Source: Actinomycetes bacterium | Lineage (GTDB): Bacteria > Actinomycetota > Acidimicrobiia > Acidimicrobiales > RAAP-2 | Direction: 5' to 3' | Assembly: GCA_021850345.1 (NCBI GenBank) | Contig: JAJZMN010000274.1 | Coordinates: 1-12,895 of the forward strand | DNA length: 12,895 bases | Shown here: in pieces, positions 7,222 through 12,895 of the stretch | Layout of the letters: every line of letters starts with the position of its first letter | Position numbering within the stretch: the stretch's first letter is position 1 | The notes under the pieces: generated by a model | What the model was told of the DNA's origin: nothing | Seen by the model: only the letters and a program-made list of their open reading frames with translations | Databases searched by the model: none | Translations under genes and position numbers: made by a program

Positions 7222-7460
7222 CGGACACCTCCAATGCGGTGCATCATCCGCCGGCGCGCCCGGGCCCGGTAGGGGCCGACGACCCTGCCGGTCGCGTCAG
7301 AGGGCACCGAGGTGATGGCCGGCGCGACCAGGTCGGCGCAGAGTCAACACGGGATCTCGCCATCTCGTACCCGTCGGCTGCTCCGGGCGCGCACCTCGGG
7401 GGCACGGGCGGACCACGCGTGGCCGAGGTCGTCGCCGGCGTGTCGACGCGGGCGGGTCCC

Positions 7461-7466
7461 TAGACT
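7461..7466 (+). promoter_or_regulatory. -10-like box TAGACT upstream of the small membrane pair
   Basis: TAGACT matches TANNNT and would place a transcript start near 7473, about 20 bases before AGAAGGAG (7491-7498). No clear -35. This is the best-looking promoter in the window because a ribosome-binding sequence follows at a sensible distance. Confidence 0.4.
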
Positions 7467-7490
7467 TGGGGCGTCACCGGTCGTGATCGG

Positions 7491-7498
7491 AGAAGGAG
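7491..7498 (+). promoter_or_regulatory. Strong Shine-Dalgarno without a nearby start codon
   Basis: AGAAGGAG would normally be followed by a start codon within 5-10 bases, yet 7504-7512 has no ATG, GTG or TTG in any frame. The first in-frame start for the membrane protein is GTG 7538, 39 bases downstream. Either the real start is unusual, or a base change or sequencing error removed it. Confidence 0.4.
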
Positions 7499-7537
7499 AC
7501 GACAGCTCGGGGCTCACCTTCGCCCGCCGCCCGCCGC

Positions 7538-7918
7538 GTGGGTGCTGCGGCCGCGGTTTCGGGCCTTGTGCTCTACGGCTGGTTCGGGGCCGGACTCCGG
7601 CCCTTCAGCGCACCGATGGAAGCGGTGGTCGCGCTTCCGATCGCGGTCGTGGCGGGGGTCGCGTGGCACGGCGGCCGTCTGCGGGCAGGTTCACCGTTTC
7701 GATGGCGGGAGGTTCTGGCCTGGGTGACCCTCGCCGGGCTCCTGGCCGCCGTCGAAGCGGAGGCCTACCTCTCGGCACCGAGGAGCGCCCATCCGACGCT
7801 CAGTTCGATCGCCGACTCGTTGATGGCCTCGCATCCCGAGCGAGCTTTCCTCTTCGTTTCGTGGATCGCGCTCGGGGCCGTGCTCTTCGGGTCCGACAGG
7901 GCGAGGCGCGCGTCGTGA
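7538..7918 (+). CDS. Small multi-pass membrane protein, unknown function
   Basis: At most 126 residues from GTG 7538; the frame is open back to 7487, so the true start could be up to 17 codons earlier. Hydrophobic segments lie at about 1-20, 28-43, 59-77 and 102-117, giving three or four spans with short loops. The loop RSAHPTLSSIADSL (82-95), between the last two spans, looks like the conserved part; I recall similar HPTLSS loops in small actinobacterial membrane proteins but cannot name the family. It overlaps the next small membrane gene by four bases (GTGA), so the two are probably made together and may form a complex. The dislocated Shine-Dalgarno at 7491 makes the annotated start doubtful. 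Confidence 0.65.
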   Translation: MGAAAAVSGLVLYGWFGAGLRPFSAPMEAVVALPIAVVAGVAWHGGRLRAGSPFRWREVLAWVTLAGLLAAVEAEAYLSAPRSAHPTLSSIADSLMASHPERAFLFVSWIALGAVLFGSDRARRAS

Positions 7919-8127
7919 GTGCCGTGCTCACCGACGCCGCCTACGGCCTCGTGCTCATCGCGGGGATCGCGCTCCAGGTGATTCGCGCCGTGCGCGGGTC
8001 ACTGACTCTCGGGAGGCTGATTCGCCGTCTTCTTGCCGCAAGGACGGCTCGCACAATCCTCTTTCTCGGCTGGGCGTGGCTGGGCTGGCACCTCTTCGTC
8101 CGGGGTTCGGCCGCGTTCCTGCACTGA
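7915..8127 (+). CDS. Small two-span membrane protein, DUF6186-like
   Basis: A 70-residue protein starting at GTG 7915 inside the stop of its neighbour. Two hydrophobic helices (about 5-24 and 47-63) flank a basic linker GRLIRRLLAARTART (33-47), and the second helix ends in the aromatic motif WAWLGWHLFVR (53-63). Size, the pattern of two helices and the WLGWH motif resemble actinobacterial DUF6186 proteins, whose function is unknown; this match is from memory. The tight overlap with the preceding membrane gene suggests a two-protein membrane unit. It ends facing the minus-strand secreted-protein gene, with two hairpins between them. Confidence 0.65.
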   Translation: MSAVLTDAAYGLVLIAGIALQVIRAVRGSLTLGRLIRRLLAARTARTILFLGWAWLGWHLFVRGSAAFLH

Positions 8128-8158
8128 CGCGCACCCCCCGCGAACAGACACGGCGCGC

Positions 8159-8199
8159 CGCCCGCGCCCGGCGGGCGTGCCCCTTTCGTCGCGGGGCAC
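8159..8199. terminator. Two tandem hairpins between convergent genes
   Basis: The first is CGCCCGC-(5)-GCGGGCG (8159-8177) and the second GTGCCCC-(9)-GGGGCAC (8177-8199), both perfect seven-pair stems. They fill the 93-base gap between the plus-strand small membrane gene and the minus-strand secreted protein, and are symmetric enough to stop both transcripts. No strong T-run is present. Confidence 0.5.
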
Positions 8200-8220
8200 A
8201 CCGGCCGGGGAGAGTCCCGA

Positions 8221-8934
8221 CTAGGGGCCCGAGCCGCCCTTCAAGAAGCACCACGCTGCAGTGGTCACCTGCCGGTTCACGTAGGCGAACTGGGTGTAGC
8301 GGTGGCCTGCGGGAAGGACCGCGTTCCCCACGACGACCGAGAAGCTCACTCGGTAGAGGCGCTTCAGGGTCGGCCCGCCACCGGCCGGCTCACCCGGGGG
8401 CAGGGCGATCTGCTTGGTGGCGATGTCGCGGACGCGAAACGGTGGCGGGGGGATGACGTACTGGGCCGCGATCGCCGGATTGCTCGAACAGCGCGGCCGC
8501 GTCGGGGGCGGCGCGATGTCGGAGAGCCGGGTGAGCGGCAGGGTCGTCGAGGCCGTCACCGTGTAGCGGTAGCGGATCACGCTGAACAGCAGGCCGAGCT
8601 TGGTCGACTTCGGCGCGGACAGGGTGAGGACCGCCGGGTACTTGTGGAACTTTCCCGCCGCACAAGTCGGGGCGCAGTCGTTCTGCACGAAGGTGGCGGT
8701 GCCCGTCGCCGCGGTGCGCCCCCAGCTCGTCCAGCGGATCGCGTTGAAGTAGGTGTTGGCATCCGCGCACGCGAGCACGTAGCTGGTTGGCCGCACCACG
8801 ACCTTGCCGGCGCAGGTCAGGACGTGCGGTGTTGGGCTCGTCGCGCCGAGCGCGTTCGAAACGCCGGTCGTTGCGCCGCCTGCGGCGAGAGCGATGCCGG
8901 CGACGAGTCCGAGTCCGAGCAGTCGTCGCAACAA
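8221..8934 (-). CDS. Secreted six-cysteine protein, unknown function
   Basis: A 237-residue precursor with a clear signal peptide: MLRRLLGLGLVAGIALAAGG, with likely cleavage near residues 28-32 (NALGAT). There is no lipobox. The mature part has six cysteines (41, 56, 87, 91, 149, 229), enough for three disulfides. Its first half holds what look like conserved motifs: VLACADANTYF (53-63), RWTSWG (67-72) and FVQNDCAPTCAAGKFHKYP (82-100). I believe similar secreted actinobacterial proteins exist, all of unknown function. A proline-rich link (140-166) precedes the tail. The start is one of two adjacent TTG codons (8934 or 8931), chosen because AAGGGAGGT (8939-8947, minus strand) lies just upstream and both put the signal peptide at the N-terminus. 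It may share a transcript with the lipid-modifying enzyme 299 bases upstream. Confidence 0.72.
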   Translation of the reverse strand: MLRRLLGLGLVAGIALAAGGATTGVSNALGATSPTPHVLTCAGKVVVRPTSYVLACADANTYFNAIRWTSWGRTAATGTATFVQNDCAPTCAAGKFHKYPAVLTLSAPKSTKLGLLFSVIRYRYTVTASTTLPLTRLSDIAPPPTRPRCSSNPAIAAQYVIPPPPFRVRDIATKQIALPPGEPAGGGPTLKRLYRVSFSVVVGNAVLPAGHRYTQFAYVNRQVTTAAWCFLKGGSGP

Positions 8935-9233
8935 GGAGACCTCCCTTCGCAAGCCGCCCCGCACGCGCCGTGCAGGGCCGCCCCTTTGATTGAGCGCCGG
9001 GTGCCAGCGCGCCGCAAGGGCCGAAAGTCCTGGTGCGAGCGCGCTTGCGTGAGGGACGGTCGTGGCGGGGGAGCCTGGCGAGGCGTCGTTGGTGCGTCCA
9101 GGCAGAGCGCGGCGGGCCGGGGTGGCCCGTGTCGTCCGGGGCCGAGACGACGCCCGCTCGTGTGGTGCGCGGCGGGCGGCGGTTTCGCGACGGCGCGGTC
9201 CCGCCCGCGCAGCGCCGGCGTGTGGGGTCGCGC
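8935..9233. other. Gap between two minus-strand genes
   Basis: 299 bases between the end of the phosphatidylglycerol-modifying enzyme and the secreted protein start. Apart from the strong Shine-Dalgarno at 8939-8947 I see no promoter, RNA or gene. A relatively AT-rich patch (near 8988-8996) could belong to a promoter but has no clear -10. Confidence 0.4.
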
Positions 9234-11003
9234 CTACGCGGCGCGTGCGGCAGTCCTGGCGGCAGAGGAGAGGAAGCGACCGATGAGGGGAAGCTCCCAC
9301 AGCGACTCGGCGCGCGCGATCGCGAGTGCGGCCGAGATGACGTGTTCGGGCGCGTCGCAGTATGCGTAGCGCGAGACCCAGCGTGGGTGGTACTTCGCGT
9401 TGAAGCGCCAGAGCGACTCGGCCTGGGACGCGCCCGCGAGGCTCCGGGTGGCCCAGGCCTGGGCCCGCTGGACCGCTCCGCTGCCGGTCTCGCCTGCGAA
9501 GATGGCCCGCATCACGGCGAAGTTGAGCCCGAGCCCGCCGTGGCCCTGCGCGGCGAGGTGGCGGATGGTCTCGACCAGGGCGAAGTCGATCAGCCCGTTC
9601 GGGTGCGTGCCGCGCTCACGGCGCATGACGTCGAGCGAGTACCCGCTGATGTCGGGCGCGGGTACGTAGTGGCAGAAGGCCACCGGCCGGCCGGCGGTCC
9701 CATGCGGTTGGCCGTCAGCGACCGGCGCGTGCACGACCGCGAGCAGCAGGCCCTTGTCCTCGGGGTCGAACAGGCGTCCGAGCGTCATGGAGAACCCCCG
9801 CTCGGCCTCGCCGCGGCGGCTGTCGCTGCTGATCGCTCGCAGCTCGGCGCGCAATGCGGGTTCGATTTGCGCGGGGTCGTGGAACGAGACCGTGTAGCCG
9901 TGTCGCGCCACGCGCCCTGCCGCCTGGCGAAGGCCCTTGGCGGTGCCTCCCTGGAGGCTGAACTCCTGGAGCGCCACGACCGCCTCGTCGCCGATGTAGA
10001 GCTCGCGCATCCCTCCGGCGCGATACAGCTCGCGCCACGGCGCGCCGGCGGCGAGCACCCCGAGCGCCCAGCCCTGCGCGTCGACGAAGGCGCGAAACGC
10101 CCGCCACACCTCCGCCCGCTCGTGGGCCGGCCCGATCGGGTCCGGCGAGACGAGGCAGAACGTCCCGTAGACCGCGTAGGCGACGAGGGAGTCCCCGGCG
10201 AAGAAGAAGCGCTTGTCCTCGCGCAGCGCGAAGTAGTCGAGCGTGCCCCCGCCGTGGCGGCGCACGATCGCCCGGGCGCGCGCGAGCCGGCGGAGCGTCT
10301 CGTCGCGGCCGTGCCAGTGTGCCACCGCGGGGCGGAAGACCAGCGCGAGGGCGCCGAGCGCGATGCCCGCCGCGGCGGTGGACATCGCCGGGTCGAAGAA
10401 CGCGGCGAAGCGGTGGGGCAGGGCCACGAGGTCGATCCCGACGAGGCGGCCCGCCGAGGCCGCGAACGCGCGACCGAGCGGCATGCGCCCCGCACCGTGG
10501 CCGTGGAGCGCCGCGAGCCACGTGCTCGTCTCGATGCCGACGGCGCCGCCGGCGAGCGCGGCCGCAACTGCGGCGGCGAGCGCCGGGATGCCACGGCGCA
10601 GGCTCGGCGTGTCCGACGCGGCCGGAAAGCGGTCGCGGCGCAGCCACAGGTAGCCCGCCACCGCCGCGGAGACGGTCGCCTCCCCGACGTCGAGCCCCTT
10701 CAGCAGGTGGAGCACGACCGAGGAGGTGAGCAGGACCATGCACGTCGCCCAGGCGCGTCGCTGCCCGCGGCGGACGCCGCGCGCGACCACGAGCAGACCG
10801 AGCCCGGCGACCGCTGAGAGAGCCGCGGCGGTCTCGGGCACGACGACCGGCAGGATCTCCTCGAGGGTGCGCACACGCGCGCCGAGCGGAGGCGAGAGCG
10901 CGGACGCCAGGGTGACCATGCCGATGAGGGCGACGAGGCTCGCGGCGAAACGGCGCGTCCGCCGGTGGGACCCGAAGACCGCGTGGGAGTGGTGAGCGGG
11001 CAA
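9234..11003 (-). CDS. Membrane-anchored aminoacyl-phosphatidylglycerol synthase (DUF2156, LysX/MprF-like)
   Basis: Predicted to move an amino acid (lysine in the known relatives) from charged tRNA to phosphatidylglycerol, lowering membrane negative charge and giving resistance to cationic peptides. The 589 residues split into a short membrane domain with about five or six spans (roughly 19-40, 51-74, 86-102, 139-157, 207-224) and a cytoplasmic DUF2156 domain from about 235. The latter shows DYFALREDKRFFFAGD (256-271), SPDPIGP (286-292), EFSLQGGTAKGLRQA (347-361), NGLIDFALVE (469-478), LNFAVMR (493-499) and LWRFNAKYHPRWVSRY (531-546), close to the RFNAKFxPRWxPRY signature of mycobacterial LysX. 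No lysyl-tRNA synthetase domain is fused, unlike LysX, and the membrane part is shorter than the MprF flippase. TTG 11003 is chosen because the next start (ATG 10919) cuts the first span. TAACGT ends seven bases before that TTG, so it may be leaderless. Confidence 0.82.
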   Translation of the reverse strand: MPAHHSHAVFGSHRRTRRFAASLVALIGMVTLASALSPPLGARVRTLEEILPVVVPETAAALSAVAGLGLLVVARGVRRGQRRAWATCMVLLTSSVVLHLLKGLDVGEATVSAAVAGYLWLRRDRFPAASDTPSLRRGIPALAAAVAAALAGGAVGIETSTWLAALHGHGAGRMPLGRAFAASAGRLVGIDLVALPHRFAAFFDPAMSTAAAGIALGALALVFRPAVAHWHGRDETLRRLARARAIVRRHGGGTLDYFALREDKRFFFAGDSLVAYAVYGTFCLVSPDPIGPAHERAEVWRAFRAFVDAQGWALGVLAAGAPWRELYRAGGMRELYIGDEAVVALQEFSLQGGTAKGLRQAAGRVARHGYTVSFHDPAQIEPALRAELRAISSDSRRGEAERGFSMTLGRLFDPEDKGLLLAVVHAPVADGQPHGTAGRPVAFCHYVPAPDISGYSLDVMRRERGTHPNGLIDFALVETIRHLAAQGHGGLGLNFAVMRAIFAGETGSGAVQRAQAWATRSLAGASQAESLWRFNAKYHPRWVSRYAYCDAPEHVISAALAIARAESLWELPLIGRFLSSAARTAARAA

Positions 11004-11010
11004 GGATCGT

Positions 11011-11016
11011 ACGTTA
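11011..11016 (-). promoter_or_regulatory. -10-like box TAACGT for the phosphatidylglycerol-modifying gene
   Basis: On the minus strand TAACGT is followed by seven bases and then the TTG start, which would give a leaderless message. A second overlapping box, TACGAT (11006-11011), is also present. No Shine-Dalgarno precedes the TTG. Confidence 0.3.
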
Positions 11017-11216
11017 TCCCCGCCCCGACGCCGACCGGGTGACGCTGGGACTCCCAAGCGCGCTCGGCCGCGCCGGGGCTGTCCGCCCGGGCCTCGCCGT
11101 CGGCCGCGCAGGTGGCCTGCGATCTGCGCCCGGCACGGGCGTCCCACGCGGCGCGAGTCGTCACCGGGCGGCGCCGCCCCTCGGGGCTCGGCGCCACCTT
11201 GTGCGGGGCGCGGTGC

Positions 11217-11222
11217 TAGTTT
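11217..11222 (+). promoter_or_regulatory. -10-like box TAGTTT upstream of ctaG
   Basis: TAGTTT fits TANNNT and would start transcription near 11229, leaving about 58 untranslated bases before the ctaG ATG. No -35 element at 17-18 bases is evident. Confidence 0.3.
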
Positions 11223-11254
11223 GCAGCCGACGGTTCGGGAGCCGGACAAGCGCC

Positions 11255-11287
11255 GTGCTCTTGCACCTTTCAGATCCGGTGTCCTGA
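11255..11287 (+). CDS. Possible 10-codon leader peptide before ctaG
   Basis: GTG 11255 opens VLLHLSDPVS and stops at TGA 11285-11287, sharing one base with the ctaG start (TGATG). The ctaG ATG lacks a Shine-Dalgarno, so coupling is conceivable. This TGATG overlap is not automatic, unlike ATGA overlaps. Evidence is otherwise thin. Confidence 0.2.
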   Translation: MLLHLSDPVS

Positions 11288-12282
11288 TGCCCTTCCTGCC
11301 TCTCACCTACGGCGCAGCCCCGCACGGCGCCGTGAGCCTGCACGTCCTTGTCACCGGCGTCCAGACGGACCCGCTCTCCCTACTGGCGGACCTGCTCGAG
11401 CTGGTCGCTCTCGGCCTCTACCTTGCGGGGGTCCACCGGCTCGCGCAACGCGGACGGCGCTGGTCGCCGTGGAGCACGACGGCGTGCGTCTCGGGGATCG
11501 CGGTGCTTTGGATCGCCGTCGGCTCGGGGTTCGCCGCCTACGACTCGGTCAATGTGACGATGCACGTCATCCAGCACGTGCTGATCATGATGCTGGCGCC
11601 GCCGCTCATCGCTCTCGGCAAGCCGGTGACGCTGATCTCCCAGGCGGTCGGGCGGAACAACCAGGTCCGGGTTCTGAGAGTCGTCCACAGCGCCCCGCTC
11701 GCCGCGCTCAGCTTCCCGATCGTCGGCTGGTTCCTCTACTACGGGACGATGTACGTCTACTTCATGACGGGCCTCTACCCGTACTCGATCGCGCATCCCT
11801 TGTTCCACGACGCGACCCACGTCTGGTTCTTCTCCGTCGGTTATCTCTACTGGCAACCCATCGTCGGCCTCGACCCGGCCCGCTGGCGCCTGTCCCATCC
11901 GATGCGCATCGGCTCACTGTTCCTCGGGATGCCCTTCGAGGCCTTCCTCGGCATCGGCATCACCCAGCTTCCCCATCCCCTGGACAAGATCAACAGCCTC
12001 GCCGCCACCCACAACGCAGGCGACACCTTCTGGATCCTCTCGATGCTCGTGACCGGGGTGTGGTTGGCGACCATCGTCCTTCAGTGGTTCCGCCAGCTCG
12101 ATCGCGAGACGGCGCGAGAGGACCGGCGGGTCGAGGCGTCGCTCGCGGAGAACCGCGCGCGCGCCGAGACCCTCGGCATCCACCTGCCCGAGGGCTGCAC
12201 AGTCCCCTGGTGGCGACTCGAGGAGCTCGAGCAGCGCAGAGCCCAGCGCCCACGCGAGATCAATCCCGCCTCTGACGGCTGA
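11287..12282 (+). CDS. ctaG: Cytochrome c oxidase assembly protein, CtaG (caa3 type)
   Basis: A 331-residue membrane protein of the caa3_CtaG family, needed for assembly or copper delivery of cytochrome c oxidase in Bacillus; the mechanism is not settled. About seven spans are visible. Histidines that could bind metal lie in or next to the helices: MHVIQHVLIMMLAPPLIALG (92-111, H93 and H97), then AHPLFHDATHVWFF (169-182, H170, H174, H178). GYLYWQPIVG (185-194) and THNAGDTFWI (241-250) are also family-like. The last 60 residues are a charged cytoplasmic tail (RETAREDRRVEASLAENRAR, 273-292) probably forming a helix, followed by PEGCTVPWWRLEELEQRR (301-318). ATG 11287 gives the normal N-terminus. 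The gene is alone on its strand here and is divergent from the phosphatidylglycerol-modifying enzyme. Confidence 0.85.
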   Translation: MPFLPLTYGAAPHGAVSLHVLVTGVQTDPLSLLADLLELVALGLYLAGVHRLAQRGRRWSPWSTTACVSGIAVLWIAVGSGFAAYDSVNVTMHVIQHVLIMMLAPPLIALGKPVTLISQAVGRNNQVRVLRVVHSAPLAALSFPIVGWFLYYGTMYVYFMTGLYPYSIAHPLFHDATHVWFFSVGYLYWQPIVGLDPARWRLSHPMRIGSLFLGMPFEAFLGIGITQLPHPLDKINSLAATHNAGDTFWILSMLVTGVWLATIVLQWFRQLDRETAREDRRVEASLAENRARAETLGIHLPEGCTVPWWRLEELEQRRAQRPREINPASDG

Positions 12283-12824
12283 AAGGGCCGGATCACCGAC
12301 CTCGGGGGGCACCCGGGACCGCCGGCGGGCGCCGCGCCCCGGCTCGCCGGGCCGGCACCCTTTCCCCACGCGCCGCACGCCGTCGCGGAGAGCGCTCTTT
12401 CCCACGGCGCCAACGCGGTGCGTGCTGGCACACGGTGGTCCGTCGCGACCGCGTCGGGTCGGCGGGCTCCAAAACGGAAAAGTGACGCGGGGACCCTCCC
12501 CCCGGGCGCGCCGGCGCGCCGAAGGCCATGACCGCCGACCGGCCGGCGGGGTGGACCGGTCGTGCCGAGACGCGCGCCGATGCCGGACGCGCTGGGCACG
12601 GCGACGCGGCCCGCACGCGGCGCACCTGGGTCAAGAGGCCCGCGAGGTCCGTCCTGGAGCGGTGGGCGTGCACACAGCGAAGTCCCTTGCACCGGAGGTC
12701 GGGGTCCCGCGCCCGGGTCTTTCCCCCCTCAGAAGACGCCGGGCGCGGCGCGCGGTCGCCCGGGCGCGACGGAGCCGACGACGGGGTGCGCGCCATCCGC
12801 TGTGGTGCTCGGGGGCGTCGGCGT
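12283..12824. other. Region without a recognisable gene
   Basis: About 540 bases after ctaG. It contains a hairpin near 12338 and otherwise only Arg/Pro/Gly-rich frames with no protein-like pattern on either strand. No tRNA or repeat is visible. Confidence 0.5.
12338..12351 (+). terminator. Possible ctaG terminator hairpin
   Basis: CCCGG-CTCG-CCGGG lies 56 bases after the ctaG stop, followed within 15 bases by CCCTTTCCCC. The stem is GC-only and short, so it is a weak candidate. Confidence 0.25.
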
Positions 12825-12830
12825 TACTCT
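12825..12830 (+). promoter_or_regulatory. -10-like box TACTCT near the right edge
   Basis: TACTCT fits TANNNT and precedes possible starts at GTG 12851/12854 and ATG 12867. It could belong to a gene that lies mostly outside the window. Confidence 0.25.
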
Positions 12831-12866
12831 CGGGCGGCACCCGGTCCACCGTGGTGCGGGCACAGG

Positions 12867-12895
12867 ATGGGGGCGGCGGTTTGGGCGACAGCGGA
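12867..12895 (+). CDS. Possible first codons of a gene leaving the window
   Basis: ATG 12867 reads MGAAVWATA up to the edge. GTG 12854 gives another frame (VRAQDGGGGLGDSG) that is just as plausible. There are too few codons to choose, and no strong Shine-Dalgarno is seen. The only support is the -10-like box 37-42 bases before the ATG. Confidence 0.15.

Larger units (their letters stand above)
7222..7537. other. Divergent intergenic region
   Basis: 316 bases between the flavodoxin start and the small membrane gene. It contains the flavodoxin Shine-Dalgarno, a TAGACT -10-like box at 7461 for the plus strand and an AAGGAG at 7493. I find no RNA gene. The long plus-strand frame that begins at 7312 is Arg/Ser-rich and is not believable until its last 70 codons, which are a separate gene. 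Confidence 0.5.
11004..11286. other. Divergent promoter region between the LysX-like gene and ctaG
   Basis: 283 bases with a -10-like box for each strand. GGATCGTACGTTATCC (11004-11019) is an imperfect palindrome (GGAT and ATCC arms around CGTACG) lying directly on the minus-strand start and could be an operator. A GTG-started 82-codon frame (11039-11287) spans the gap but has weak codon bias and no recognisable sequence. Confidence 0.4.

Noticed and set aside
9033..10817. Long plus-strand frame (594 codons)
   Set aside because: It is antisense to the DUF2156 enzyme, which has clear family motifs.
11039..11287. 82-codon GTG frame ending in TGATG on the ctaG start
   Set aside because: Third-position GC is only about 77% and the translation shows no domain; only its last ten codons are kept as a possible leader.
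11270..11306. Minus-strand peptide GIRTPDL, a typical by-product of translating a tRNA gene backwards
   Set aside because: The plus strand here lacks the GGTTCGAATCC T-arm and any cloverleaf pairing, so no tRNA is present.

Overview
The window is very GC-rich, chromosomal-looking bacterial DNA. Its genes use almost only G or C at the third codon position, and GTG and TTG starts are common. A small DUF6186-like membrane protein, a short DUF2156 lysyl-phosphatidylglycerol synthase of the LysX type and a CtaG-type oxidase assembly factor together point to a high-GC Gram-positive (Actinomycetota, perhaps Acidimicrobiia-like). That placement is an inference. I see no tRNA, rRNA, insertion sequence, CRISPR array or phage gene.

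Left part (1-4439, plus strand). After about 1 kb that I cannot assign (a short coding-like scrap at the edge, then a 238-codon unrecognised reading frame), there are two overlapping Dpp/Opp-type ABC permeases and an FAD-dependent amine/amino-acid oxidoreductase of the DAO fold. This looks like an operon that imports a peptide-, opine- or amine-like compound and oxidises it. The solute-binding protein and the ATPases are not in the window.

Middle part (4440-8127). A 594-residue GT-C-fold membrane glycosyltransferase (plus) converges on a HemG-like flavodoxin (minus). Divergent from the flavodoxin is a pair of small membrane proteins with a 4-base overlap, the second resembling DUF6186.

Right part (8128-12895). 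Two minus-strand genes encode a secreted six-cysteine protein of unknown function and a membrane-anchored aminoacyl-phosphatidylglycerol synthase without a lysyl-tRNA synthetase domain. Divergent from the latter is a CtaG-type cytochrome c oxidase assembly protein. The last 600 bases hold no convincing gene apart from a possible promoter and gene start at the very edge.

No spectacular new system is visible. The most curious pattern is that three plus-strand genes without a good Shine-Dalgarno (the oxidoreductase, the glycosyltransferase and ctaG) are each preceded by a 10-14 codon reading frame whose stop overlaps the main start codon. At the glycosyltransferase that leader begins 6 bases after a -10-like box. 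The small membrane pair and the six-cysteine secreted protein are the best candidates for undescribed functions.
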